Positions 9,029 through 18,136 of a DNA stretch of 64,000 nt are shown piece after piece. Source of the DNA: Bremerella sp. P1 (GTDB lineage: Bacteria > Planctomycetota > Planctomycetia > Pirellulales > Pirellulaceae). The notes under the pieces are model-generated. The model made no database searches. It saw only the letters and a program-made list of their open reading frames with translations, and had not been told where the DNA came from. The stretch covers positions 1,860,001-1,924,000 of the forward strand of contig NZ_CP118164.1 in the NCBI RefSeq assembly GCF_028748185.1. Direction: 5' to 3'. Within the stretch, counting starts at the first letter, position 1. Each line of letters opens with the position of its first letter. Both the position numbers and the translations under genes were made by a program.

Positions 9029-10438
9029 ATGATCAGGGCTTTGCCCCTTTTGCTCTTTGCCGTAAGTATCGCTAGTGCCAGTACATGTGTGGCAGCCGAG
9101 CGTCCCAATGTACTATTCATTGCGATCGATGATCTCAAGCCAACGCTCGGGTGCTATGGTGATTCAATTGCCATCACGCCAGCAATTGACCAGCTTGCTT
9201 CCCAGGGAACTGTTTTTGCCAACAGCCATTGCCAGTGGCCCGTATGTGGTCCGAGCCGGGCGAGTTTGATGAGTTCCCTCCGCCCAGAATCCAACGGAGT
9301 GATGAACCTCAGCACGGACATTCGACAGAAGAACCGCGATCTCGTCACGCTGCCGCAGTACTTCAAACAGCATGGTTACACGACCGCTGGTGTTGGCAAG
9401 ATCTACGATCCGCGTTGTGTCGATAACAAGCAGGCCCAGGATGCTCCTTCGTGGTCGGTCCCCTATACCAGGCTTCCCTATGCCAAGATTGAATTCGGCA
9501 AGGTTGACGATGCCTATCTTGCCCCTGATGTCGACGGCGCGGTTCTGACCGATGGTCATATCGCCAGGCTCGGCATCGAACTTCTACGAGACCTTCACGG
9601 TAAGAAGCAACCGTTTTTCATAGCGATTGGCTTTAAGAAACCGCATCTTCCGTTTGTGGCCCCGAAAAAGTATTGGGACATGTACGACCCCAGTCAGTTT
9701 CGCCTGGCAAAGCATCAAGGGGGAATCCAAAACGACGCCGAGTACTCCCTGCACGATAGCTCTGAAATACGCGGCTATCGAGGCATAGCCGACAAGGGAC
9801 CACTTCCTGAACAGACTCAGCGCAAGGCAATTCACGGCTACTACGCGTGCACGTCCTATGTCGATAGTTTGGTCGGTGACTTACTCGCCGAGCTAAAGTC
9901 GCTCGGTCTCGACGACAACACGATTGTTGTTTTATGGGGAGACCATGGCTTTCACCTGGGCGATCACGGAATGTGGGGCAAGCACAGTACGCTTGAGAAC
10001 GCTACACGCAGCCCACTAATCATTCGCCCCGTGGGAGGTAGCAAGGTCTCGCTGACGAATGCTCCAGTCGAGTTTACCGACATCTACCCTACGCTCTGCG
10101 AACTGGCCCAGTTGCCGAGCCCCTCGCACATCGAAGGAAGAAGCATCGGCCCGATTCTCAGCGGCCAGTCGGCCCACGTTCGCCAAGGCGCTCTGACCGT
10201 TTTCAAGAGTCGAGGCTCGATCGGCTATTCCTATCGAACCGAGCGGTATCGCTATACCGAATGGGTCAACAAACGCGGCAAGTCGGTTGCCTTCGAGCTA
10301 TATGACTATCAGACCGACCCACTGGAAACTTCCAACCTGGCAGGCGACGCCAAGTATGCGACCATCCGCGCCGATCTTGCCGCCGCCCTCAGACGCGAAA
10401 GTCAGGGCTGCGAACGTCTGCTCATCCAATCGAAATAG
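9029..10438 (+). CDS. Sulfatase, iduronate-2-sulfatase-like
   Basis: 469 residues with a signal peptide (cleavage near residue 23). The sulfatase signature CGPSR begins at C73, the cysteine converted to formylglycine; the metal-binding DD is at 34-35 (IAIDDLKPTLGCYGD), and the later VVLWGDHGFHLGDHGMWGK block supplies the remaining metal and active-site residues. The spacing and the LGCYGD/CQWPVCGPSR context match the iduronate-2-sulfatase branch (S1_7-like), which removes sulfate esters from uronic acid or other sugar residues. Exported, so it acts in the periplasm or outside. It is first of three consecutive sulfatases under the sigma/FecR pair. No formylglycine-generating enzyme is encoded in the window. 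Exact polysaccharide substrate cannot be told. Confidence 0.92.
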   Translation: MIRALPLLLFAVSIASASTCVAAERPNVLFIAIDDLKPTLGCYGDSIAITPAIDQLASQGTVFANSHCQWPVCGPSRASLMSSLRPESNGVMNLSTDIRQKNRDLVTLPQYFKQHGYTTAGVGKIYDPRCVDNKQAQDAPSWSVPYTRLPYAKIEFGKVDDAYLAPDVDGAVLTDGHIARLGIELLRDLHGKKQPFFIAIGFKKPHLPFVAPKKYWDMYDPSQFRLAKHQGGIQNDAEYSLHDSSEIRGYRGIADKGPLPEQTQRKAIHGYYACTSYVDSLVGDLLAELKSLGLDDNTIVVLWGDHGFHLGDHGMWGKHSTLENATRSPLIIRPVGGSKVSLTNAPVEFTDIYPTLCELAQLPSPSHIEGRSIGPILSGQSAHVRQGALTVFKSRGSIGYSYRTERYRYTEWVNKRGKSVAFELYDYQTDPLETSNLAGDAKYATIRADLAAALRRESQGCERLLIQSK

Positions 10439-10465
10439 ACCTTCCCGACGCCCCGAGATATCTCC

Positions 10466-12076
10466 ATGCGATCTTCAATACTGCTAGTTTGCTTCCTCTT
10501 CGTGCTGAGTGAATCCACGGAGGTTGTGCAAGGCGCTAATACGAAACGCCCCAATATCATTTTCATCATTGCCGACGATATGCATCGGCATATGTTCAAT
10601 TGCCTACCGGAAGGAAAGGGCCGCAACCTGACGCCGAATCTTGACCGACTAGCATCGGAAGGGACGCTGCTGATGGGGCAGCACGTTGCATCGCCTGTAT
10701 GTACACCTAGCCGCTATAGCTGTTTGACGGGGCTGTATGCCAGTCGTAGCCGCTGCGAACGCTTCATCCGAAATACACGTCGTGAGGGTCAGACCGTTGT
10801 TCAATGGAACGCGCATATTACTGATGAAGTGACACTACCTCAGCTATTGCATCAAGCAGGCTATGTGACTGGCTTTGTCGGTAAGAATCATGTTATTGAG
10901 GCGGATGTTGAAAAGGTCTCGTATAAGGCCGATCCAACTCAAGCAATTGTTGCTGCAAAACTACAAAAGCGTCAGACAGTTGTCGAAGCAGCAATTCACG
11001 GCGTTGGCTTCGATTACGTTGCCAGCGTCTACCACGAGAACCCCGATGGCAATGGCCCGCGAGAACTGGGTGTTCACAACTTAGACTGGACGACCGATGG
11101 TGCTCTCAAATTCATCGATGCCAATCATGAGAAGCCTTTTTTTCTGTACTATGCAACGACCACACCCCATGGCCCCGGGGAGAAAGATCGATCGTGGAAT
11201 GCCGACCCAACAGCTACCCCAACGGGCTATCTTGAGCAGCCGCTCGATGTGCTTCCTCCGCGAGAAACCATCCCCCAGCGGCTAAAGGAAGCGGGCTTGC
11301 CGACAGACCCCCAACGCTGCAACCTGCTATGGATGGACGATTCCATCGGGGCGATCCTGGCGAAGCTTGAACAGAAGCAGATCGACGACAACACAATCAT
11401 CCTCTTCTTCAACGACCACGGCCAGTCCGCCAAAGGGACTCTCTACCAAGGTGGTGTAACCAACCCCAGCGTCATTTGGCGGAAAGGTGGTTTTCCCTGC
11501 GGCGCGGTCAACCAGGCACTGCTGTCTAACATCGACTTTGCACCAACACTACTGGACATAGCAGACGTATCGTACAACGTCGACCAATTTGATGGCCGTA
11601 GTTTTCAACCAATCCTGAGTGGTCAAACTGAGACCATTCACGATTCTCTCTACTTCGAGATGGGCTACTCCCGAGCCGTTCTCAAAGACGGCTGGAAATA
11701 CTTAGCCTTGCGGTATCCGAAGAGTGCAGAGTCGATGGCGATCTCCCAACGGCAGGAGATCCTCGACCAGTTCAACTCCAAGCAGAAACTGCGAGGAAGA
11801 CCAATCCACAACACGGATCCTCAAAACCCTTTCAGTCACGTTTCCCTGATTCCCGGAGGCGGAGATGCAGAAGCGGTCTCTACCGGCAAACGACCTGGGT
11901 ACTACGATCGAGATCAGTTGTATCAACTCGGCAGTGATCCCCAAGAGAACAACAATCTTGCGAACGATCCCAAACACACCGCCAAGTTGACAAAACTGAA
12001 ACAGGAACTCCGGCAGTTTCTCAAAGAATTGCCGGGCAATTTCGCCGAATTGAAAACCAATGCCTCGTCAAACTAG
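10466..12076 (+). CDS. Sulfatase (second of cluster)
   Basis: 536 residues with an N-terminal signal peptide (cleavage near residue 24). The signature CTPSR starts at C79, and the metal-site IIADDMHRHMF includes D37-D38. IILFFNDHGQSAKGTLYQGG is the C-terminal active-site block. It starts 27 bases after the first sulfatase and overlaps the start region of the third by up to 17 bases, so the three are one transcript. The sequence differs clearly from its neighbours: the DDMHRHMFNCLPEG region and a long insert at ~430-480 suggest a different substrate position. It is likely an S1-family enzyme removing sulfate from a complex marine or algal-type polysaccharide, together with the other two. Confidence 0.92.
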   Translation: MRSSILLVCFLFVLSESTEVVQGANTKRPNIIFIIADDMHRHMFNCLPEGKGRNLTPNLDRLASEGTLLMGQHVASPVCTPSRYSCLTGLYASRSRCERFIRNTRREGQTVVQWNAHITDEVTLPQLLHQAGYVTGFVGKNHVIEADVEKVSYKADPTQAIVAAKLQKRQTVVEAAIHGVGFDYVASVYHENPDGNGPRELGVHNLDWTTDGALKFIDANHEKPFFLYYATTTPHGPGEKDRSWNADPTATPTGYLEQPLDVLPPRETIPQRLKEAGLPTDPQRCNLLWMDDSIGAILAKLEQKQIDDNTIILFFNDHGQSAKGTLYQGGVTNPSVIWRKGGFPCGAVNQALLSNIDFAPTLLDIADVSYNVDQFDGRSFQPILSGQTETIHDSLYFEMGYSRAVLKDGWKYLALRYPKSAESMAISQRQEILDQFNSKQKLRGRPIHNTDPQNPFSHVSLIPGGGDAEAVSTGKRPGYYDRDQLYQLGSDPQENNNLANDPKHTAKLTKLKQELRQFLKELPGNFAELKTNASSN

Positions 12077-13577
12077 AAAGTCCTTCATGATTGCTCCACT
12101 TTGCCGAGGCATTACCTGTTTTGTCCTTGTACTTGGATTCCTGAGCTATCCCTCACTTGGCCATTCAGCGGAGAAGCAGAGGCCTAATATCGTCCTATTC
12201 TTCCTCGACGACTTCGGCGCCCGCGACCTATCGTGTTACGGCAGTTCATTCTACGAGACTCCCAACATGGATCGGTTGGCTGCCGAGGGAATGCGGTTTA
12301 CCAATGCGTATTCCGCCTACCCGCGTTGTGTGCCATCGCGACAAGGCTTGCTTTCCGGCAAGATTCCTGCACGGGTCGAGAACGATTCCAAAGACACGAC
12401 ACACGCCCTTCCCTTAGCCGAATTCACCTTTGGCGAAGCGTTGCAGGAGGCCGGCTATCAAACGTGCTACATCGGCAAGTGGCATCTTGGCAAAGAAGGA
12501 GGTGATCCGGGTGTCCAAGGTTTCGATACGGTGATTCACTCGGGTTCCGCAGGTGCCCCGCAGAGCTACTTCTACCCGTTCCCCATGGAACATGGCGAAG
12601 CAATCGTTAATCCAGTCGATGGGCAAGACGGAGACTATCTCACCGATCGCCTGACGGACAAAGCGGTTGAGTACATCGAAGACCGCGCAGGTAAGCCATT
12701 CCTACTGGTCATGGCACACTACGCGGTACATACGCCTTTCGAAGCCTCGGACAATCTCAAGCGAAAGTATCGGCAGAAGCTTCGCGAAGCAGGTCTGCCG
12801 CAAGGAGGTGGCAAGGACGATTCCGACTTCGTGCGGGATCGCCAAGGTCTTACCAAGACAGTACAGAACAACCCCATCTATGCTGCCATGATCGAAGCGG
12901 CGGACAATAGCCTGGGCCGAATTCAGAAAGCACTCGAAGACGCTGAAGTTGATAACAACACAATCATAATTCTGAATTCCGATCATGGAGGCCTATCGAC
13001 TCGTGGACTGGAAAACGGTCGACCGGTGGCTACCTCCAACCTTCCTTATCGTCAAGGAAAGGGATCGATCTTCGATGGCGGAACACGTGTACCCATGATC
13101 GTCAAATGGTCAGGCCGCGTTACGCCTGGGACGACTTCCGCCGTGCAAGTAACAGGAACGGATCATTACCCGAGCATGCTACAAATGGCCGGGGCATCGC
13201 TTCGTCCTCAGCAGCATGTTGATGGCCAGAGTTACTTGCCAGCCTTGGACGGAGACTCCTATCAGCGGGCTCCCATGTTTTGGTACAAGTGGCAAGCTCG
13301 CCCGGACAGCACCGGCGACACGCGCGCCATTTCCTATATCGATGGAAATTACAAAGTCGTCCTGTGGCTTGATGAGGAACTCGTCGAACTATTCGACCTC
13401 CATCAAGATCCTGGGGAACGTTACAACCTTGCTGATGCCTATCCGGGAAAGACTGCGGCCTTATTGAAGGCCCTTCTGAAGACGGAAGAGAGCGTCGGAA
13501 ACCTGAGAGAAAAAGGACGCAAGGCACTCGAGCGACGTCTGGAACGGAAGCAAAAGCCCTTCCCGAAATCAAAGTAG
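12060..13577 (+). CDS. Sulfatase (third of cluster)
   Basis: 505 residues from ATG 12060, overlapping the previous stop by 17 bases; ATG 12087, ten bases after that stop, is an equally good start and gives a shorter signal peptide beginning MIAPLCRG. The CVPSR signature begins at C90 (long numbering), the metal-site LDDFGARDLSCYGS contains D50-D51, and the GKWHLGKEGGDPG and ILNSDHGGLSTRG blocks are those of the arylsulfatase A/N-acetylgalactosamine-6-sulfatase-like branch. Signal peptide ends near HSAEKQ. The C-terminus is a basic tail (K/R-rich). With the two upstream sulfatases it would allow sequential desulfation of one polymer. Confidence 0.92.
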   Translation: MPRQTRKSFMIAPLCRGITCFVLVLGFLSYPSLGHSAEKQRPNIVLFFLDDFGARDLSCYGSSFYETPNMDRLAAEGMRFTNAYSAYPRCVPSRQGLLSGKIPARVENDSKDTTHALPLAEFTFGEALQEAGYQTCYIGKWHLGKEGGDPGVQGFDTVIHSGSAGAPQSYFYPFPMEHGEAIVNPVDGQDGDYLTDRLTDKAVEYIEDRAGKPFLLVMAHYAVHTPFEASDNLKRKYRQKLREAGLPQGGGKDDSDFVRDRQGLTKTVQNNPIYAAMIEAADNSLGRIQKALEDAEVDNNTIIILNSDHGGLSTRGLENGRPVATSNLPYRQGKGSIFDGGTRVPMIVKWSGRVTPGTTSAVQVTGTDHYPSMLQMAGASLRPQQHVDGQSYLPALDGDSYQRAPMFWYKWQARPDSTGDTRAISYIDGNYKVVLWLDEELVELFDLHQDPGERYNLADAYPGKTAALLKALLKTEESVGNLREKGRKALERRLERKQKPFPKSK

Positions 13578-13890
13578 GATGTCCGATAGCTTCGAAACGA
13601 CTTCCGTCTTCTTCGCCCATCGCTTGAGTTGTTCTGCCAACCTGATATCAGGATGGCAACCAAAATAAATTGAAAATATCTCGACGAATTCCTGCAATTT
13701 CGACAGTAGCTGGGGAAGTACTCGTATCAGGCACAGTTAATCGAGGCGCGTCATCAGCCTCTCATTATTCCTCATCAGGTATCGGTTCAATTATCGAAAG
13801 CGTTCCGTAGTCAAGCAGCCGCGTGATGCTGTTCTGCGATTCCTCTTCCAACGCTTAGCGAACCTTCCTGGTTACCTCGGAGACCCTAGT
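13578..13890 (+). other. Intergenic region, 313 bp
   Basis: No open frame of note and no clear terminator hairpin after the third sulfatase. A GGAG about ten bases before ATG 13891 serves the DUF1559 gene. Whether that gene has its own promoter or is read through from the sulfatases cannot be decided by eye. Confidence 0.5.
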
Positions 13891-14826
13891 ATGCACTCAA
13901 AGCGAGTTGGTTTTACCCTTGTCGAACTGTTGGTTGTCATCGCTATCATCGGCGTCTTGATCGCCTTGCTTTTGCCAGCTGTTCAGGCAGCGCGCGAAGC
14001 CGCACGACGTACCCAATGCACCAACCAGCTAAAACAGATTGGCCTTGGTCTGCACAACTATCACGATACCTTCCAAACGCTTCCGCCTGGCATGGTCAAC
14101 AATCGCCGAACCGCCTGGGCCGCATTGATGCTACCTTACGTTGAACAGAATGCCCTTCATGAATCGCTCGGCATTACCCAAGGTGCCCAAATGCAGACCG
14201 ATGGCAACAATCAGGTCGAGCAACAAATCGTCGTAGAAGTCTACCGTTGCCCGTCCGACACTGCCCCAGATATCAACACGTCGCGTGCCAATAAGGCGTC
14301 GGCAAACTACGTGGGAAATTTCGGTGCTGTCGAGACGGAACCCAATCCTGATGCCAGCAATCGGATGCAGGTCAAAGTGAACAGTGGTGATGGCAAGATT
14401 GACGGAGTTATTCCCCCTGGCATTTTTGGTATTAACAGCCGTACCAAGTTCCGCGACATCACCGACGGCATGTCCAACACGATCGGCGTCGGCGAACGGG
14501 CTTGGTCAATGAATAACGTCAACTACGATTGCCTAGCCGCTGTCTGGAGCAGTGCCTCGGGCAGCAAGTTCAACTCGGGCAACAACGCGTCGATGATGGC
14601 CTCGATCCTGGCCATCGGCGGCCCTGGCATCAACCAAACCGATGCAAACCATGGCTGTAAAGTCGGATTCGGAAGTCGACACCCAGGCGGATCTCAGTTC
14701 ATGTTTATGGACGCCAGCATTCACTTTCTCAGCGAAACGATCGAATACAACAACAACCCGGCCGTAAACAGCACGCTTGAGTACTTGCTGAACAAGTCGG
14801 ATGGCCAAGTGGTTGGTGATTACTGA
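13891..14826 (+). CDS. DUF1559 protein with prepilin-type N-terminus
   Basis: 311 residues. It begins with a type IV prepilin-like cleavage and methylation motif (GFTLVELLVVIAIIGVLIA) followed by the AVQAAREAARR helix that is diagnostic of the DUF1559 (SBP_bac_10) family, greatly expanded in Planctomycetes. The C-terminal part contains the family's GSRHPGG and FMDASIHFL blocks (usual form G-x-x-HPGG...DGSVHF). The mature protein should be anchored in the membrane by its N-terminal helix with a globular pseudopilin-like head outside. It is last gene before a strong terminator. Role in the cell envelope unknown; its association with the sulfatase operon suggests a surface-binding or assembly function. 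Confidence 0.9.
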   Translation: MHSKRVGFTLVELLVVIAIIGVLIALLLPAVQAAREAARRTQCTNQLKQIGLGLHNYHDTFQTLPPGMVNNRRTAWAALMLPYVEQNALHESLGITQGAQMQTDGNNQVEQQIVVEVYRCPSDTAPDINTSRANKASANYVGNFGAVETEPNPDASNRMQVKVNSGDGKIDGVIPPGIFGINSRTKFRDITDGMSNTIGVGERAWSMNNVNYDCLAAVWSSASGSKFNSGNNASMMASILAIGGPGINQTDANHGCKVGFGSRHPGGSQFMFMDASIHFLSETIEYNNNPAVNSTLEYLLNKSDGQVVGDY

Positions 14827-14858
14827 TCGTGAACAAGTATTTCCAACGCTCGAAGAAA

Positions 14859-14887
14859 AAAGACCGCATCACTAAGATGCGGTCTTT
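14859..14887. terminator. Intrinsic terminator, usable from both sides
   Basis: A perfect 12-base-pair stem (AAAGACCGCATC, 14859-14870, with GATGCGGTCTTT, 14876-14887) and a five-base loop ACTAA. An A-rich run precedes it on the + strand, giving a U-run on the minus strand. It lies 32 bases after the DUF1559 stop and about 140 bases beyond the end of the leftward SGNH hydrolase gene, so it probably ends both transcripts. Confidence 0.85.
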
Positions 14888-15025
14888 GCGTTGGTAATCA
14901 GGACCTATCGAGTCCATCAGCGAAGCAGCGGATGAAACCCGACAGGGCAAGGCAGTCATCGTTGTCTTGAGGGTGCCTCAGCTTGAACGCCGCCAACAGT
15001 TCGTCCCAGTGGCAGCACAACTGAT

Positions 15026-15937
15026 CTATTTGTCGCGACGTATTTGGTCGATTGTTTCTTTAATCTTAGTAGCCGCTTCTTCCGTGTCTCCTAGTGGCTG
15101 TGCGGGCACGGTCTTCTCCCGGGTATAGCCGATGTGCTTCATCCAGCTGGCAGAACGGTGCTTTCGTAAATTGCTGACCTGCTTATAGAGTGGATCGGCC
15201 TGGATTGTTTCAAGTGATTGCTCAGGCACCGGGACATTCAGGGCAGTCAAAATCGTCTGGGCCATAAACAAGTGACCGTCGGGTCCGGGATGGACGCGAT
15301 CCTTTGAAAACACCTCGGTTCGGGCATCGCGCGCCTTACGCATAGCCGAATGCAAGTCGATCACGTGAACCCCTGGTTCGTCGAGTTTCATTTCCCATGC
15401 GGCATATTCTGTCATGACCGAGTCGTAGTTGAATTCACCAGGCTTGGTAGTCGTATCATAGATGGGTGGCGTAACAAGGACTATCTGCTCAACACCTGCC
15501 GCCTGACACGCTTCGATAAGCTTCTTCACACCGTTCTGGAAAGCGGAGAAACGCTCGGAATCGAGCGGTTGATAGATCCCGTCGTTGATGCCATAGCAGG
15601 CAAAAACAACGTCAGGCTTCGCTTTCTCCAAGAGCCGCCCAAGACGTTCAAAAAGGCATGGTCGTGGAAACTTACCGCCTGCGTGATTGTCTTCACTAAG
15701 GCCAGAAAGTGTTTCGCTCGCCAGGCCAAGGCCATAAATATCGAAGTCTTGTTCTGGGTATAACTTTTCCAGGTAATAGTCCACGAATGTGATGTACCCG
15801 CCTGCCTGTGTGATGCTGTCTCCGAGAAACACCACGCGTTTACCAGCAATGTCTTTCGCTGTAATCGGCTGCTCGGCATAGGCACTCGCCGTGACGAATA
15901 ACAACAAAACAGGGAGAATAGTCTTCATGTAATTCAT
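15026..15937 (-). CDS. Secreted SGNH/GDSL hydrolase
   Basis: 303 residues with a signal peptide (cleavage after AYA, ~21). Block I is VVFLGDSIT with catalytic S41. Block III is CYGIND. Block V is DRVHPGPDGH, with the Asp and His two residues apart. These are the SGNH-hydrolase esterase signatures; such enzymes remove acetyl or other acyl groups from polysaccharides or act as lipases/thioesterases. A GAGG ribosome-binding site lies 7 bases before ATG 15937. It stands alone between a shared terminator and a 207-base gap before the fbp gene. Together with the neighbouring sulfatases a polysaccharide-deacylating role is reasonable but inferred. Confidence 0.85.
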   Translation of the reverse strand: MNYMKTILPVLLLFVTASAYAEQPITAKDIAGKRVVFLGDSITQAGGYITFVDYYLEKLYPEQDFDIYGLGLASETLSGLSEDNHAGGKFPRPCLFERLGRLLEKAKPDVVFACYGINDGIYQPLDSERFSAFQNGVKKLIEACQAAGVEQIVLVTPPIYDTTTKPGEFNYDSVMTEYAAWEMKLDEPGVHVIDLHSAMRKARDARTEVFSKDRVHPGPDGHLFMAQTILTALNVPVPEQSLETIQADPLYKQVSNLRKHRSASWMKHIGYTREKTVPAQPLGDTEEAATKIKETIDQIRRDK

Positions 15938-16144
15938 ATTTCGCCTCGTATTTGGTTGGTTCAGTTTGACTCAATTGTAAACTACAGCGCTGCGCAATTT
16001 CGACCGTTTGCACGGCTGCGGCAATATTCGTAAACTATTTCCAGCCTTCTATTTCAGCTGAATATCACCAAGTGTGCCTGGTCTGCCGCAGCCCATTCAG
16101 CGGCGCGGTAGTCGCGTTTCCATAGTTTCGACGCAAGTTCTACC

Positions 16145-18112
16145 GTGCAAACCACATCTCACTCGTTTAAGCGTCCCAAGGCAGATCTTTCAATCCTGGA
16201 ATTGCTCGCATTGCAGTTCCCCAATGCCGACGCGGCCATTGCCGAGACCGCCCGCCTGGCGGCAGTGCAGACTTTGCCCAAGGGGGTCGTGCATGTGATC
16301 AGCGACATCCACGGCGAAGATAAGAAGCTGCAGCATGTCATCAATAATGCATCGGGGACGCTTCGTCCGCTGGTGGAAGACATGTTCGCGGACTCGATGA
16401 CCCCAACCGAGTTGGAAGAGTTCCTCAAGTTGACTTTTTATCCGGCAGAAGTAACCACACGCGTCGGAGAAACGCTTACACAGCCAGAAGAAATTCGGGC
16501 TTATGCCCTGCAGATGCTCATGCCGCAGCTCGAGCTGCTTCGCTACCTTGTCTCGAATTTTAGCCTTCGATTGGCAACCAATCTCTTCCCTGCAGAATAC
16601 CGAGAATTGCTGCTGGAGATGATGCACGCACCCTCGACGGAACGAGGCCCGGAGTTCATCGGAGCAATCCTTGATGAACTTGTACGGCGTGGTAAAGCTT
16701 TGCACTTGGTGCATCTGCTGGGGCGGTTGATTCGTAACCTGGCCGTGGACGAGCTGATTATTGCTGGGGACCTCTGGGACCGGGGACCACGTGGCGACCG
16801 CGTCATGGAATATCTCCGCCTGCAACCTAATGTCGAGTTCATTTGGGGCAATCATGATGTCCTCTGGCTGGCTGCCTCGCTCGGACATGAAGCCGCTATC
16901 TGTACGGTATTGCGAGTCTCGCTACGTTATCGACGCATTGGCCAGTTGGATGAAGGTTACAGCGTTCCCCTCACGCCGCTGGAACACCTGGCAAATACCG
17001 TCTACGCAGACGATCCTGCCGAGTTCTTCATGCCCAATGGGCAAGGAATGCGGCCCAAAGAAGTCGTCGCGAGAATGCAAAAAGCAGCGGCGATCATGCA
17101 ATTCAAGCTCGAAGGTCAGATGATCGAGCGCAACCCTCACTGGGAACTGGGACATCGCAGGTTGATGCACCGTATCAATCACCAGGAGGGGACCATTGAA
17201 ATCGACGGCGAGACATACGCCCTTCGCGACACCAACTTCCCGACAGTCGATCCGGACAATCCTTATCAACTGAGCGAAGAAGAGGCGGCCTGCCTTTCCC
17301 GTTTGAAGAATTCATTTCTGAACAGTCAAAAGCTGCGGGAACAGATGCGCTTCATGGTCGGTCATGGATCGATGTACTTAAAGCGAGATGAGTGCCTGAT
17401 TTATCACGGCTGTGTACCGGTCGACGCAGATGGCAACTTTCTGCCGATCACGATCGACAAGAAATCGGTATCGGGAAGAGCGATGTTCGAGGAAATCGAA
17501 ACGGTCGTCCGACGCGCTTTCGTGAATTCCGAACAGGCCGACCTCGATTTTCTGTGGTACCTATGGAGCGGTCCGCGATCTCCTCTGTTTGGCAAGGACC
17601 GAATCGCAACGCTGGAACGCGACTTCATCGCAGATAAGAAACCTCATCACGAATCGAAGAACACCTATTTCACATTGATCCACGAAGTGGACTTTTGCGA
17701 CAAGGTACTCGAGGAATTTGGCATGCAGGCCGAAAGGGGTTTGATCGTCAATGGCCATGTTCCGGTTAAAGTCGAGGCCGGCGAATCACCGCTAAAACGC
17801 AGTGGCAAAGCGATTACAATCGACGGTGCTTTCTCCGAAGCGTACGGAGATTACGGCTACACGCTGGTGCTGGAGACCGATCGCATCGTCCTGGCACAAC
17901 ATTCTCACTTCGAATCGGTGGAAGCGGCCATCCGGGATGGGGTCGATATCATTCCTCAAGTTCAGAACATTCGCGTGTTTGATTCACCACGGCGCACCGG
18001 CGATACCGAACGCGGCCAACGAATCGGCTTCCGGATGGAAATGCTCGAGCGACTGATCGAAGCTTATCAAGAAAACCGGCTGCATGAGCGTCCCGTCATC
18101 ACGAAGCCTTAA
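16145..18112 (+). CDS. fbp: Fructose-1,6-bisphosphatase class III
   Basis: 655 residues, close to the ~640-670 typical of class III (Bacillus-type) FBPase. It starts at GTG 16145; no ATG precedes. The calcineurin-like metallophosphatase motifs are all present: SDIHGEDKK near residue 57, IAGDLWDRGPRGDRVMEYL, WGNHDVLW, and later VGHGSMYL and NGHVPVKVEAGE. It hydrolyses fructose-1,6-bisphosphate to fructose-6-phosphate, the committed gluconeogenic step, in the cytoplasm. Class III enzymes are Mn-dependent and unrelated to classes I and II. Neighbours are unrelated; it converges on the phytochrome operon with only 24 bases between stops, without an obvious terminator hairpin. Confidence 0.95.
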   Translation: MQTTSHSFKRPKADLSILELLALQFPNADAAIAETARLAAVQTLPKGVVHVISDIHGEDKKLQHVINNASGTLRPLVEDMFADSMTPTELEEFLKLTFYPAEVTTRVGETLTQPEEIRAYALQMLMPQLELLRYLVSNFSLRLATNLFPAEYRELLLEMMHAPSTERGPEFIGAILDELVRRGKALHLVHLLGRLIRNLAVDELIIAGDLWDRGPRGDRVMEYLRLQPNVEFIWGNHDVLWLAASLGHEAAICTVLRVSLRYRRIGQLDEGYSVPLTPLEHLANTVYADDPAEFFMPNGQGMRPKEVVARMQKAAAIMQFKLEGQMIERNPHWELGHRRLMHRINHQEGTIEIDGETYALRDTNFPTVDPDNPYQLSEEEAACLSRLKNSFLNSQKLREQMRFMVGHGSMYLKRDECLIYHGCVPVDADGNFLPITIDKKSVSGRAMFEEIETVVRRAFVNSEQADLDFLWYLWSGPRSPLFGKDRIATLERDFIADKKPHHESKNTYFTLIHEVDFCDKVLEEFGMQAERGLIVNGHVPVKVEAGESPLKRSGKAITIDGAFSEAYGDYGYTLVLETDRIVLAQHSHFESVEAAIRDGVDIIPQVQNIRVFDSPRRTGDTERGQRIGFRMEMLERLIEAYQENRLHERPVITKP

Positions 18113-18136
18113 GTTTCGTTGCCTGGCAAACCGGTA

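Noticed and set aside
16190-16888. 232-codon open frame on the - strand
   Set aside because: Lies within fbp in the opposite direction; no motif.
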